From Marinomonas ostreistagni (GTDB lineage: Bacteria; Pseudomonadota; Gammaproteobacteria; Pseudomonadales; Marinomonadaceae): a stretch of 64,000 nucleotides of DNA. The notes beneath the pieces were generated by a model. The model worked only from the letters and a program-made list of their open reading frames with translations, did not search any database and had not been told where the DNA came from. The number at the start of each line of letters is the position of its first letter. The stretch's first letter is position 1. Positions 43,940-52,975 of this stretch are shown one piece after another. The position numbers and the translations under genes are program-made. The stretch is from positions 558,001 to 622,000 of the forward strand of contig NZ_JAFEKF010000002.1 of assembly GCF_016888445.1 (NCBI RefSeq), written 5' to 3'.

Positions 43940-45082
43940 TTATTTTAGGAAGGCGTTGACGACGTTCTCGGGTTTGAAGTCGTCGATCCAGGCTTCTTTG
44001 ATGGGGTAGCTGCCTTGGGCGAGGGTTTGGTCGATTTTATCGGCGAGGGCTTGCGGGGTGCGTTCGCAGAGGAAGTTTTCCAGTTCGCCTTTGAAGATAT
44101 CGCGCACGCCGCCTTGGCAGTCAACTGAGATAATAGGAGTGCCGCAGGCGAGGGCTTCGAACAGCACGATGCCTAGGCCTTCTACCCGTGAGCTCAGCAC
44201 AAACAAGCTGGCGTGCTTCATCCACACATAAGGGTTGGCTTGGTTGCCGACGAAGTGCACTTTGTCGGCGATGCCGAGGGTCTTGGCTTGTTCTTTAAGT
44301 GTCTGCTCCAGTTTACCACTGCCGACGATCACCAGTGGTATAGTTTGCTGGCTCTTAGCGTAGGCTTCGAGGAGTAGGTCTTGGCCTTTTTGTGGCACCA
44401 GCCTAGCGACATTAAGAAGATAAGGGCCGTCTGGCATAGCGCTAGGTTTGGCCGCTAGGGCCTGCTCACGTATGCAATCAATCGGGCAAGGGTTGGTGAT
44501 AACACTGAGGCTTTTAGGCGCTACGTGGTGTTGGCTTAGCTGCTCTTGCGCTTGTTGCTTCACGCCGCTAGAGACGGTCGCTAAGTGTTTGTTATGAAAC
44601 AAGGCTTTAACGCGCTTGGCATACAAAGAAGCGGAAGCTTTGCTGGAGCGGTTGATCATGTTTTCGAGCACGTAGATGGCGCGTTCATGGTCAAACGACC
44701 AGACCATTTCATAGGTGCCTTCACCGCGAAGGATAATGCGATCAAATGCGCCGTAGGTCTGTTCAAGCTTGGCGATCTCGCGCTGCAGACGCTTGCCGCC
44801 GTGCCAACCAGAGAGCAGGAAGTAAGATTTACGCCAGACTAGATTACTCAGTCGTGCGCCGATCTCGGTCAGTAAACTCAAAGGCTCGGCCAAGGAGATA
44901 TGGTTAACGTTAAATTGATGTAGTTTTACGCTTGGATGCGCTGGGTAAAAGGCATCGTCACGCTTTTTGTAAAACAGTAAGTGGCTCTCGTGGCCCTCTG
45001 CCGCAAAGGCATCGGCTAAGTTGATGGCGACACGCTCCATGCCGCCAGTCTTAAGGGCGCGGACGACTACTAGGGTGCGCAT
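43940..45082 (-). CDS. glycosyltransferase family 4
   Basis: A 380-residue GT-B transferase: VRALKTGGMERVAINLADAF (8-27) is the N-terminal acceptor-side motif, and NVARLVPQKGQDLLLEAYAK, HFVGNQANPYVWMKHASLFV and SSRVEGLGIVLFEALACGTP give a complete GT4 donor site with E-x7-E. It overlaps the O-antigen ligase gene by 13 bases, so the pair is one operon, probably for LPS core or core-proximal assembly. Host-like base composition. Confidence 0.92.
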   Translation of the reverse strand: MRTLVVVRALKTGGMERVAINLADAFAAEGHESHLLFYKKRDDAFYPAHPSVKLHQFNVNHISLAEPLSLLTEIGARLSNLVWRKSYFLLSGWHGGKRLQREIAKLEQTYGAFDRIILRGEGTYEMVWSFDHERAIYVLENMINRSSKASASLYAKRVKALFHNKHLATVSSGVKQQAQEQLSQHHVAPKSLSVITNPCPIDCIREQALAAKPSAMPDGPYLLNVARLVPQKGQDLLLEAYAKSQQTIPLVIVGSGKLEQTLKEQAKTLGIADKVHFVGNQANPYVWMKHASLFVLSSRVEGLGIVLFEALACGTPIISVDCQGGVRDIFKGELENFLCERTPQALADKIDQTLAQGSYPIKEAWIDDFKPENVVNAFLK

Positions 45083-46392
45083 TGGCCGTCCTGTTTTAGC
45101 TCATTAGCTTCTGCGCGCCAGATAAGTGCCATCAGGCCAGCAAAGATGATTTGCATGCACAGTACCCCTGTCCAGAAGAATAAGTAAGATTCCGCCATAC
45201 CGATGACGCTCCAAAAGGCCATGGCACCGAGCGCAAAGTAGCCGATATCTTGATTAAGGCGCTTTTGCGCGACCAGTTTTAATACACGAGAAAGCATCCA
45301 GCCGATGAAGACACCATAAAAGATAAAGCCGATCAGTCCGTATTGCACCAGTAGCGCGATATAGATGTTGTGCATATGGCCGAACCGTTCTTTAACCCAG
45401 TCTGGTAGCCACTCCGTACGCTTAATGGCAATCACTTGGCCTTGGCCGCCCCAGCCTGTGAGCGGGCGCTCGGCGAAGTGCTCGCCCGCAGCGATCCAAG
45501 TATTAGCACGGATGCCCCAGCTCGTGTAAGGAATATTATCTAAATCGCCATTTAGAATCTGCAATGCAACTTGATTATCTCGGGATTTAGATAAGCGCTG
45601 TTCGATTGTTGGCCAAAGAGTTTGCTGGAAGGCGACCGCGATAACCAGTACGGCCAGAAGTGCCACGCCAAGCCAGCGCTTATTAATGCTTTGCTTACCT
45701 TTGATTAAGGTGTAGCCAAAGTAAACTAGGGTCACCAAGATAGTGGCGGCTAAGGCTAACCATGAGGCGCGGGTCTGACTAGCAGCGATGGTAAATAAAG
45801 AAAACGCTAGCGCAGGCGTCCAGACTATTAGGCTAAGTTTATACCAGCGGTATAAACGCGGTAAAAAGGCCAGCAAGCCAATCGCCACAAAGCCAAAAAA
45901 CAGCGCAGTATGCTGGGCATTACGCAGGTCATAGTCGATACGACCGCCATGCCAGCCGCGAGTGATTTCAGCCCAGCCGCCACCGCTTAACCAAGGGGAG
46001 AGCAACACCATCAGGGCGGCCACACTCCAGAAGATAAAGACGCGCTTGCCTGCGTCTTTCAAAAACCACGCCAAGGGCACAAAGATAAATAAGCGCGCCA
46101 TCTTTTCCAGTTGTGGTGTGTCGTCGACCCAGCCAGGCTCGGCCCAGCGAGCTAATGACCAACTGATAAGCGGGATCAAAATAGAGGCTAGTAATAGCAG
46201 CATCGGTGTTTTGACTTTTACGCCTTTGCCATAGCGATAAATACAGTAAAAGCCCAATAGGATGACGATTTGTTCGGCTTTTTTACTGATGTCATCTAAA
46301 TGAATTTCACCAAAAGCAAACAATAGGCAGAGGGCTAAGCCAAGAAAGGAAATGGCTTTAGGTTGGTCGAGAGGTGTTAAGCGCTTTAACAT
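45070..46392 (-). CDS. waaL: O-antigen ligase family protein (WaaL-like)
   Basis: A 440-residue membrane protein with about 11-12 helices and a large periplasmic loop. It shows ASQTRASWLALAATILVTLV, the Wzy_C-type arginine helix, and HMHNIYIALLVQYGLIGFIF, where the conserved histidine of ligases lies. WaaL joins the polymerised O-antigen to lipid A-core on the periplasmic face. Its closeness to the Wzx/Wzy operon supports an LPS O-antigen product. A second Wzy cannot be excluded by sequence alone. Confidence 0.85.
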   Translation of the reverse strand: MLKRLTPLDQPKAISFLGLALCLLFAFGEIHLDDISKKAEQIVILLGFYCIYRYGKGVKVKTPMLLLLASILIPLISWSLARWAEPGWVDDTPQLEKMARLFIFVPLAWFLKDAGKRVFIFWSVAALMVLLSPWLSGGGWAEITRGWHGGRIDYDLRNAQHTALFFGFVAIGLLAFLPRLYRWYKLSLIVWTPALAFSLFTIAASQTRASWLALAATILVTLVYFGYTLIKGKQSINKRWLGVALLAVLVIAVAFQQTLWPTIEQRLSKSRDNQVALQILNGDLDNIPYTSWGIRANTWIAAGEHFAERPLTGWGGQGQVIAIKRTEWLPDWVKERFGHMHNIYIALLVQYGLIGFIFYGVFIGWMLSRVLKLVAQKRLNQDIGYFALGAMAFWSVIGMAESYLFFWTGVLCMQIIFAGLMALIWRAEANELKQDGQCAP

Positions 46393-46623
46393 GACTTCCT
46401 TGGTGCGTGCGAGCGTATATATAAGAGGGCGCTGATTTTAGCGCAATGGAGCGCACGATAGAATGCACTTTGTGCATTAATTTTTCACATAGGTCAAGCT
46501 ATGGCTATGTCATGAAAGAGAAAAATGTCTGTCAGGCAAAATAAATGTGCATATTTTGTTCAAGGTGGTTGGTGAGGGCTCATAAGGGGGAGGCAGGAGA
46601 AGCGTGGCGCTAGTTACAAGAAG

Positions 46624-46655
46624 ATCGCCATGCAGAGGGTGCATGGCGATTTTTT
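46624..46655 (+). terminator. strong terminator hairpin on the plus strand with no plus-strand gene before it
   Basis: An 11-bp perfect stem (ATCGCCATGCA/TGCATGGCGAT) with a 5-base loop and six T residues. On the minus strand it would end the cupin gene, but the T tract there is weaker (CTTCTTG). Confidence 0.8.
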
Positions 46656-46672
46656 AAGAGCTCATAATTGCT

Positions 46673-47122
46673 TTAATCTTTCTTCACTGGCCCAGCTAGG
46701 TAGTCTTCATCAGACACGGCTTCCATCCAAGTGACCGGCGAGCCGTCTTGGGCTTCGTTGATCGCCACGTGTTGCATGGCGGTGGTGTCGGTGGCGCCGT
46801 GCCAGTGGCGGCGGCCACAGTTACACCAGATGATGTCGCCAGGGCGGATTTCGGTTTTTGGGCCACCTTCACATTGGTGCCAGCCGACGCCATCGGTCAC
46901 TAGTAGGATTTGGCCGAGAGGATGAGTGTGCCAGTTAGTACGCGCACCTGGGGCGAAGTTAACCACCGCCATGCCAGTGCGGCCTGGGCTTGGCGCTGAA
47001 AACATCTTGTCGATGCGCACATCGCCGGTGAAGTTTTCCGCAGGGCCTTGGATGGCTTCAGTGGAGCCGGCGCGGATGATCTGTGTGTCCTGATTTTGTG
47101 TGTCTTGGTTTGAATCACTCAT
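46673..47122 (-). CDS. cupin domain protein
   Basis: A 149-residue single-domain cupin. Motif 1 is NWHTHPLGQILLVTDGVGW and motif 2 is PGDIIWCNCGRRHWHGA, together supplying the metal ligands (His, His, Glu-equivalent, His). The type resembles small cupins found with carboxymuconolactone decarboxylase or redox enzymes. The substrate is unknown. It is a single gene, divergent from the ompA-like gene, with a hairpin terminator 20 bases beyond its stop. Confidence 0.85.
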   Translation of the reverse strand: MSDSNQDTQNQDTQIIRAGSTEAIQGPAENFTGDVRIDKMFSAPSPGRTGMAVVNFAPGARTNWHTHPLGQILLVTDGVGWHQCEGGPKTEIRPGDIIWCNCGRRHWHGATDTTAMQHVAINEAQDGSPVTWMEAVSDEDYLAGPVKKD

Positions 47123-47393
47123 CTTGCTCTCCTTATCAATTGCTTAGTGTGCTAGGTATATTTTTAGGTTAGACCTCTGTTCGGCGTCTGGGAAGGCATT
47201 GCATGCTTTTGCCGCAGTATTTGACGCGCTCGATCAAAGTGTCAGATTTCTTGCATGTAGGTCAGTCAATCGGGGCTTTTCGCCTGCAGATGGTGCATTA
47301 GTGCATAAGTTTTAGTAGTCTTAGCGGCATACAATAAATTGACAAAGACGCGCGAATTCAGAGGATCGAACTCTAGCGCTTAAGAGGGAAGCA

Positions 47394-48212
47394 ATGTTGA
47401 AAAGCTTTGGTGCGTTCTCCTTTACAGTATTCGTTGGGCTGGCCTTGTCGTCGTTGCAAGCGTGGGCCGAACACCCAGCCGTGAAATACGATGATGCCAT
47501 CGTGTCGGCGAGTCAGTTTGATCAAGACTTATTGCAGCAAAACAATGGCCAAGACATCGCCATGTTTATCCCCAATATCCAGATTGGCGATAGCCAGCGC
47601 GATATCAACTCATGGCTGGGCAAGCCTTACAGTGTCTCAAGCCTTGAAGACGGCAGCGTGTGGGATTACAACGTCAGTATTCCGCGCTCTTACGATAGCT
47701 TTATGGGCTGTCAGTACCGCATGGAGTTTGATGCCGAAGGCCGCTTACGCCAGGTCGATTGGCGTAAAAGTGTGTGTGATTTGCTGTATCAGCAATACAT
47801 CGCTCAAGCCGGTGATATCGAGCCGCGCATGGAAGTGTTTAGCTTCACCAGTGATGTTTTGTTTCCGTTTAACGAATACCGCTTAAAACCATCGGGCCAA
47901 GCCATGCTTGATGAGTTCGTGGCTGAGTTGTTGGCCCGTTATGACGAGCCGATGATTACCGTGACGGGGCATACCGATCGTTTGGGCCCAGAAGAAGCCA
48001 ATCAGCGCTTGTCTGAGCGCCGCGCCCGCGAGGTGGGTAAGCGTTTTCTTGAGCAAGGTCAAAAAGACTACAACTTATTGATCAAAGGTGTGGGTGAAAA
48101 CATGCCGGTGGTGGAGTGTGTCGACGACCAGCGTGACGCTGAGTTGATCGAATGCTTGCAGCCCAACCGTCGTGTCGAAATAGAAATTTACGAAAAGCCC
48201 GCTGCATCTTGA
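47394..48212 (+). CDS. OmpA family protein with BamE-like N-terminal domain
   Basis: A 272-residue secreted protein. A Sec signal (residues 1-25, ending QAWA) is followed by a domain like BamE/SmpA (IQIGDSQRDINSWLGKPYSV and VWDYNVSIPRSY) and a C-terminal OmpA peptidoglycan-binding domain (SDVLFPFNEYRLKPSGQAML, VTGHTDRLGPEEANQRLSERRA). It probably links peptidoglycan and the outer membrane. The ATG follows AAGAGGGAAGC. The next gene also encodes an envelope protein with a peptidoglycan-binding domain. Confidence 0.9.
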   Translation: MLKSFGAFSFTVFVGLALSSLQAWAEHPAVKYDDAIVSASQFDQDLLQQNNGQDIAMFIPNIQIGDSQRDINSWLGKPYSVSSLEDGSVWDYNVSIPRSYDSFMGCQYRMEFDAEGRLRQVDWRKSVCDLLYQQYIAQAGDIEPRMEVFSFTSDVLFPFNEYRLKPSGQAMLDEFVAELLARYDEPMITVTGHTDRLGPEEANQRLSERRAREVGKRFLEQGQKDYNLLIKGVGENMPVVECVDDQRDAELIECLQPNRRVEIEIYEKPAAS

Positions 48213-48393
48213 GTTCTTGGCCCGAGGTGGCGATAATATCGCCACTTGAAAATTTCCTGACAGATTGTTGCAGTGATTAGACATTGTTTTAGACAGTGAA
48301 ATGACGCTGCCGCTCAGGAGTCGCTACATTCATCACGTTGGCATGGAATGTCACAGCCAACCTGTATAGCAAAGATAACAGTAGGAAACGCCA

Positions 48394-49380
48394 GTGAGTA
48401 CGAATAAAAACCGTTTGTTATTAGGCTCCGTGCTAACGGCGCTTGCGCTACACTTGCCCCACGCGATGGCTGAGACCATTTCGTATGACAGCAATATGAA
48501 CCCTCAAGCGTCATCGCCCCCGCCACCGGCGATGGATATGGAAGTGAAGCCAGGCCAATGCTGGGTTTACGGCCAGATCAAACCGCGTAAAGTCGAAAAG
48601 ACCGTATCGGTGACGGTAAAAGATTCCCACACCACGATCAACGTGACGCCGGCTGAGATCAAGCGCGGCTACAAAAAAGTCGTGACCCGTGAGGGCACGG
48701 TGACCTACCGCTTGCAGCCCGCTACGTACAAGCGTGTGACCGAGCGTGTGTTAGTGCGTGAAGAAACGACCCGCTATGTCAAAGTCCCTGCGGTCTACGA
48801 AGAGCGTGATAAGCGCGTCGTCGTGGAAGAAGCGCAAACTGTATTAGAGCAATGCTCGACGCCTGGTGCTGGCGTGGCCTTCTGTGCCCGCGAGATCCCG
48901 GCTAAAGAAGAAGTGGTCAAAGTCCAAGTCTTGGTGCAGCCAGAGCAAAGCAAAGTCGAAGTGGTACCAGCGAAGTTTGAAGAAGTGACCAAATGGGTTG
49001 TGGATCAACCTGCGCGCGTGGTTGAAGTCTCTCTTGCACCGCGTATGGAAGAAGTAGAAGTGGAAGAGATCGTCACGCCAGCCTCTGCTAACCCTTACCA
49101 AGTGCCAGCTCAGACGCGTAAGATCCAAACGCAAGTCTACGAAGGCAGCCCACGCATGGTGATGCGCCAAGCCGTGTGTAACAACGATCTGAACAGCGGC
49201 CTTGTTGCACAGCTGCAACAGCGTCTAAAAGAGAGCGGTTACGAAGCCGGCCCTGCAGACGGTCGCCTAGGTCAGAAAACCATGGAAGCTTTGGGCGCGT
49301 TCCAAGGTGACAACGGCCTAGCCGTCGGTTCGATTACCTTTGAAGCGTTGAATGCACTGGGTATTAACCCGAATAACTAA
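48394..49380 (+). CDS. secreted repeat protein with C-terminal peptidoglycan-binding domain
   Basis: A 328-residue protein starting with GTG (AGTAGGAAA upstream). The signal peptide ends HAMAE near residue 27. The middle (about 55-255) is a strongly valine/glutamate/lysine-rich region with a repeated motif of the form V-P-A-x-Y/F-x-x-V (VTPAEIKRGY, LQPATYKRV, VPAVYEERD, VPAKFEEVT, VPAQTRKIQ). The C terminus is a PG_binding_1 domain (VAQLQQRLKESGYEAGPADG, KTMEALGAFQGDNGL). The middle repeat is not recognised. It probably acts as a periplasmic spacer attached to the wall. Confidence 0.85.
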   Translation: MSTNKNRLLLGSVLTALALHLPHAMAETISYDSNMNPQASSPPPPAMDMEVKPGQCWVYGQIKPRKVEKTVSVTVKDSHTTINVTPAEIKRGYKKVVTREGTVTYRLQPATYKRVTERVLVREETTRYVKVPAVYEERDKRVVVEEAQTVLEQCSTPGAGVAFCAREIPAKEEVVKVQVLVQPEQSKVEVVPAKFEEVTKWVVDQPARVVEVSLAPRMEEVEVEEIVTPASANPYQVPAQTRKIQTQVYEGSPRMVMRQAVCNNDLNSGLVAQLQQRLKESGYEAGPADGRLGQKTMEALGAFQGDNGLAVGSITFEALNALGINPNN

Positions 49381-49416
49381 GTGTTTAGGTTATTAGTGTT
49401 TAAGTGATAAGTGTTG

Positions 49417-49444
49417 AAAAGCCAGCCGAGTGCTGGCTTTTTTG
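49417..49444 (+). terminator. intrinsic terminator after the peptidoglycan-binding protein gene
   Basis: The stem AAAAGCCAGC/GCTGGCTTTT with a 5-base loop and a T tract. Confidence 0.93.
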
Positions 49445-49490
49445 TGCCGGTTTACTTCTGAAGCGCGTGTGTAACTTAAGACGCGGACAT

Positions 49491-49524
49491 AAAAAAGCCC
49501 TCGCTGCATTCACAGTGAGGGCTT
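49491..49524 (-). terminator. intrinsic terminator of the FKBP isomerase gene
   Basis: On the minus strand the stem AAGCCCTCACTG/CGGCGAGGGCTT-like (one mismatch; plus-strand arms AAGCCCTCGCTG and CAGTGAGGGCTT) runs into six T residues. Confidence 0.88.
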
Positions 49525-49553
49525 CTTCAAGAGAGAAAACGATAACGCTAGGC

Positions 49554-50243
49554 TTACTCAGCGCTTTCGATATCGATCAATTCCACTTTAAATTGTAACG
49601 CTGCGTTGGGGCCGATTGGGCCTGTGCCGCCAGGGCCGTACGCCAATTCAGATGGGATGTAGAATTCGTACGTGGCGCCTTCAGACATCAATTGTACACC
49701 TTCGGTCCAGCCTGGGATGACTTGGTTCAGTGGGAAGGTAGTTGCTTCGCCACGCTCGTAAGAGCTGTCAAATACGGTGCCGTCGACAAGTTTGCCTTCG
49801 TAGTTAACCGTTACTGTGTCTTCAGCCGCTGGCTTATCGCCGTCACCTTCTTCGATCACTTTGTACATTAGGCCAGAGTCAGTCACTTTAACGCCGTCTT
49901 CGTCGGCTTTTTCTTCTAGCCATGCTTCAGACTGTGCTTTTGCTGCTTCAGCGACTTTGGCTTGCTCTGCTTGGGCTTCTTGCATTTGCTTCATTTGGAA
50001 GGCTTGTACGGTCGCTTGGATGTCTTCCATCGACATTTGTGGCTCTTCGCCTGCAAACGAGTCTTCGAAACCGGCTTTAAACGCTTCTAGGTCAAGGCCT
50101 TCAAAGTCGTTGGCCATGCGGCTGCCAAACATGGTGCCGATTGAGTAACCTAGCTTTTGCTCTTCGCTGTCTAGCGCTACATCAGCGGCTTGCGCCATAG
50201 AGACAGAAGAAAGGACGAGCGCTGCGACTAAAGTTTTTTTCAT
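49554..50243 (-). CDS. FKBP-type peptidyl-prolyl isomerase (FkpA/Mip-like)
   Basis: A 229-residue periplasmic folding factor. The signal peptide MKKTLVAALVLSSVSMAQA is followed by a helical dimerisation domain (KLGYSIGTMFGSRMANDFEG, then a long alanine/glutamine-rich helix) and a C-terminal FKBP domain (VTVNYEGKLVDGTVFDSSYE, FPLNQVIPGWTEGVQLM, YGPGGTGPIGPNAAL). This is the FkpA/FklB/Mip layout. ATG 50243 begins the signal peptide; an upstream start adds 23 residues with no signal and is rejected. Confidence 0.95.
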   Translation of the reverse strand: MKKTLVAALVLSSVSMAQAADVALDSEEQKLGYSIGTMFGSRMANDFEGLDLEAFKAGFEDSFAGEEPQMSMEDIQATVQAFQMKQMQEAQAEQAKVAEAAKAQSEAWLEEKADEDGVKVTDSGLMYKVIEEGDGDKPAAEDTVTVNYEGKLVDGTVFDSSYERGEATTFPLNQVIPGWTEGVQLMSEGATYEFYIPSELAYGPGGTGPIGPNAALQFKVELIDIESAE

Positions 50244-50629
50244 AATAGAACGTTCCGTTGGTTGTGGGTTCCAGATATAGAACTTGGTTGGGATGCGTCG
50301 AGTGAATTTCAAGCTTAGGCTGATGATGAAACAGAAAGTTCCGCAAATTGCATGAGGCTGATCAGTGTCGGCGCGATCCGGTGACGTTAATGTAGGGCGC
50401 TTGCTTGATCATGCTCAACGGCTTTTACGAAAGTTTGACGCTTTTTGGTTAAGACTTGAGCAAAAGCTTGCACTAGATGGTCGGTTCAGACATATATTTG
50501 CTGTTAAAGGGCATTCCGCTGCCTCGCAATGTCGGGTAAGGTTAATTGTTTTTTATAGGCGGCGTTAACATCGGATGTTACATTTTTGTTTTTTTGTTAA
50601 CTTTCTTTGCGGAAAGTGAATAGGAACCC
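50244..50629. promoter_or_regulatory. divergent region between the FKBP and EAL genes, with palindromes
   Basis: A 386-bp gap with no convincing gene. It contains a perfect dyad TAACATC-G-GATGTTA (50566-50580) and a small stem ACTTTC-TTTGCG-GAAAGT (50600-50617) just before the ribosome site of the EAL gene. Either could regulate the phosphodiesterase gene; the evidence is symmetry only. Confidence 0.45.
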
Positions 50630-52678
50630 ATGACGACTCAAAGTAAGCCACAGGTTTCACCAACAAATTACCGTACCTTTTTCATCACCATCGGTTTTAT
50701 CAGTGCGCTGGTGTTTATCTGGGCACGCACGTCGTTTAACCATTACCAAGTCAACTTGCTCGATGTGAACAACGCACGGGTATTGCCGATTGGTTCGGCT
50801 CTATTGGAGTCGTATTCAGTAGGCAGCGACCGCTCGGATGTGATGGCCGCGTGTGTGGTCACCGAAGAGTCGTGGGTCAGCCGCTGTGGTTTGTCGTTGC
50901 TCTTGCCCCAAGACGAAGACGGCCAAGCCTTTTCTTTTAATAAAATCGATACCCTACACGCCACCTTCGACACCATGACGCCTGTGCCTGGCCTCGGCGA
51001 TGGTTTGCGTCTGACGATCAAAACGCCGTTTGAAGGCACGACCGTGGAGCCCGTCAATGACGCTGGCTTTAAGCTGCACTCGGTGCGCCTAGAGAACGGT
51101 CAGTTTGATATTCCGCTGTCGCGTATTGATGTCGATACCGATTGGCAAGATGTGCACGATGTCTCGTTTGCTGACGCCGACAAAGATTTTAGCCAAGTTC
51201 ACTCGCTGGATATTACCTTTAATGAAACGCCCTTGATCACGCCAGGGCGCTATGAGTTGGTGATTTCTGAGCTGATGGTCGATGGCCATCGGGTGGAGCT
51301 TGCCACGCTCAATAACTGGCTACTGACATTTTGGTTGTTTATCGGTGTGGGCGGCATATTGCATCTGGCGTGGCGCGACCAAGGCAGCTTGCAGCGCATG
51401 CGTCGGGTGGCGCTGTACGATGCCGATACGGATTTGCTCAACGAGCAAGGCATTAAGGATTATGTGAAGGGCTTGGCGCCCGAGGCAGATGGCTCGGTGT
51501 ACTTGTTCCGCTTTGATAATGCCTCGATCTTAGAGCGTCACTTTGGCACCAAGATTTACACTCAATTGCTGAATAAAACCAAGCAGCGCCTGCAATCGGT
51601 GTTTCAATCGCACTCGGTGCGTTTGGTGCGCTTAAGTCACAATGAATTTATGATGCTGTGTCCGCAAGGGCGCTTGAGCAATGAGAGCTTGCTGGAGCGT
51701 ATTTTCCGCGAAGGTGTGGAAGTGGTCGGTGTTGGTCACTTAAAACTCGATGCTAGCGCGAGCTTTGTGTTTCAGCCTGCCTTGTCTAAATTGATGCATT
51801 CGGCCATTGAAAAGGCGCGCTTTATGATCGATCAGCCACGCCATCCCAATAATTTTGTGCGTGTGTATTCTGATTCAGATCTGGCGCCGCTCAAACAAAA
51901 AGCCACGGTCGAAGAAGCCCTGCGCCGTGCCATCGCCAATGACGAGTTTTACCTGCAGTTTATGCCGCTTTACGATGCCCGTGCCCAGCGTGTGATCGGT
52001 GCTGAAGCACTGCTGCGCTCCACCTCAGACAGTCTAAGTAAGCTTTCGCCTGAGGTGTACATTCCGGTGGCAGAGAAGGCCAACCTGATCCAAGAAATCG
52101 ATATGCTGGTGATCCAAAAAGCCTTGGCGGCGCTGACTCAGCATAACCTGCCGGACGATTTTGTATTGTCGATCAACATTTCCGCTCAGGAGCTGCTCGA
52201 TAGTGAATTCGCCAAACGCATTCGTCGCGCATTAAATTACGCCAACGTCGCGCCAGAGCGCATTTGCTTGGAAGTGACCGAGACCTTCTTTGTGCATATG
52301 GACGATGCTAAAGTCGAAGTGCTGGAAGAGTTGCGTGAGCTCGGTTGTCGCGTGTCGCTGGATGACTTTGGCACGGGGTATACCTCTTTTGCCCACTTAC
52401 AGCGCTTGTCGGTGGATGAGATCAAAATCGACCGCAGCTTTGTGAATCGCCTCGACGACCCCAAAGCCCGCGTGGTGGTCGAATCCATGGTCAACATCGC
52501 CCAAACCCTCGACTACAACCTTGTCGCCGAAGGCGTCGAAACCGCCGAGCAACTGGAATACCTCAAATGCTTAGGCTGTCGCTGCTTCCAAGGCTACTAC
52601 TTCTCCAAACCCACCAGCCTTAAAGACGCGGCGCAAGCCTACCAACCTGCTGGCGGCAATGAGAATTACGTGATCTAA
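50630..52678 (+). CDS. EAL-domain c-di-GMP phosphodiesterase with degenerate GGDEF and periplasmic sensor
   Basis: A 682-residue inner-membrane protein. A transmembrane helix near 16-34, an extracytoplasmic region of about 190 residues and a second helix (NWLLTFWLFIGVGGILHLAW) precede a degenerate GGDEF domain, in which the RxGGDEF site reads LSHNEFMML. The C-terminal EAL domain is intact: GAEALLR, SINISAQEL, CLEVTET, SLDDFGTGYTSF, IKIDRSFV and AEGVETAEQ provide the metal and catalytic residues. It should hydrolyse c-di-GMP in response to a periplasmic signal. Confidence 0.93.
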   Translation: MTTQSKPQVSPTNYRTFFITIGFISALVFIWARTSFNHYQVNLLDVNNARVLPIGSALLESYSVGSDRSDVMAACVVTEESWVSRCGLSLLLPQDEDGQAFSFNKIDTLHATFDTMTPVPGLGDGLRLTIKTPFEGTTVEPVNDAGFKLHSVRLENGQFDIPLSRIDVDTDWQDVHDVSFADADKDFSQVHSLDITFNETPLITPGRYELVISELMVDGHRVELATLNNWLLTFWLFIGVGGILHLAWRDQGSLQRMRRVALYDADTDLLNEQGIKDYVKGLAPEADGSVYLFRFDNASILERHFGTKIYTQLLNKTKQRLQSVFQSHSVRLVRLSHNEFMMLCPQGRLSNESLLERIFREGVEVVGVGHLKLDASASFVFQPALSKLMHSAIEKARFMIDQPRHPNNFVRVYSDSDLAPLKQKATVEEALRRAIANDEFYLQFMPLYDARAQRVIGAEALLRSTSDSLSKLSPEVYIPVAEKANLIQEIDMLVIQKALAALTQHNLPDDFVLSINISAQELLDSEFAKRIRRALNYANVAPERICLEVTETFFVHMDDAKVEVLEELRELGCRVSLDDFGTGYTSFAHLQRLSVDEIKIDRSFVNRLDDPKARVVVESMVNIAQTLDYNLVAEGVETAEQLEYLKCLGCRCFQGYYFSKPTSLKDAAQAYQPAGGNENYVI

Positions 52679-52701
52679 GGCTCATCACTGTCTTCCCTTG
52701 A

Positions 52702-52860
52702 TCTAGCAAGCTGGCGCTTGCGATCGGGGATGCAATCTCTGTACGAGGGGGCTATTGCCCGCGATTGGCGGCGCAGCCGCCTTTTCTAGAGCTCAGCAAG
52801 CTATCGCTTGCGATCGGGGATGCAATCCCCTCGTACCGATCTGCGCCCGCGACTGGTGAT
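52702..52860. repeat. dispersed hairpin repeat, inverted orientation (2 units)
   Basis: The two units read in the opposite direction to the 3.7-kb array (GCAAGC...GATCGGGGATGCAATCCCCT, then CGTACC). The third stem is perfect: GGCGGC-GCA-GCCGCC at 52767-52781. It lies between the EAL gene and hslO, which are co-directional. Confidence 0.92.
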
Positions 52861-52975
52861 GAAGGCGCCTTTTCTTCGCCTAAGGGTTTATTTCTGCCGT
52901 GCCATCCCCACATAAGGTGCAAAAATTCACCCCGCGTTTTAAACTACGCACATACATTATCTAACGGTGATCCTT

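Noticed and set aside
50365..50568. Short frame in the FKBP/EAL gap
   Set aside because: GTG start without ribosome site, basic low-quality translation, and overlap with probable regulatory DNA.
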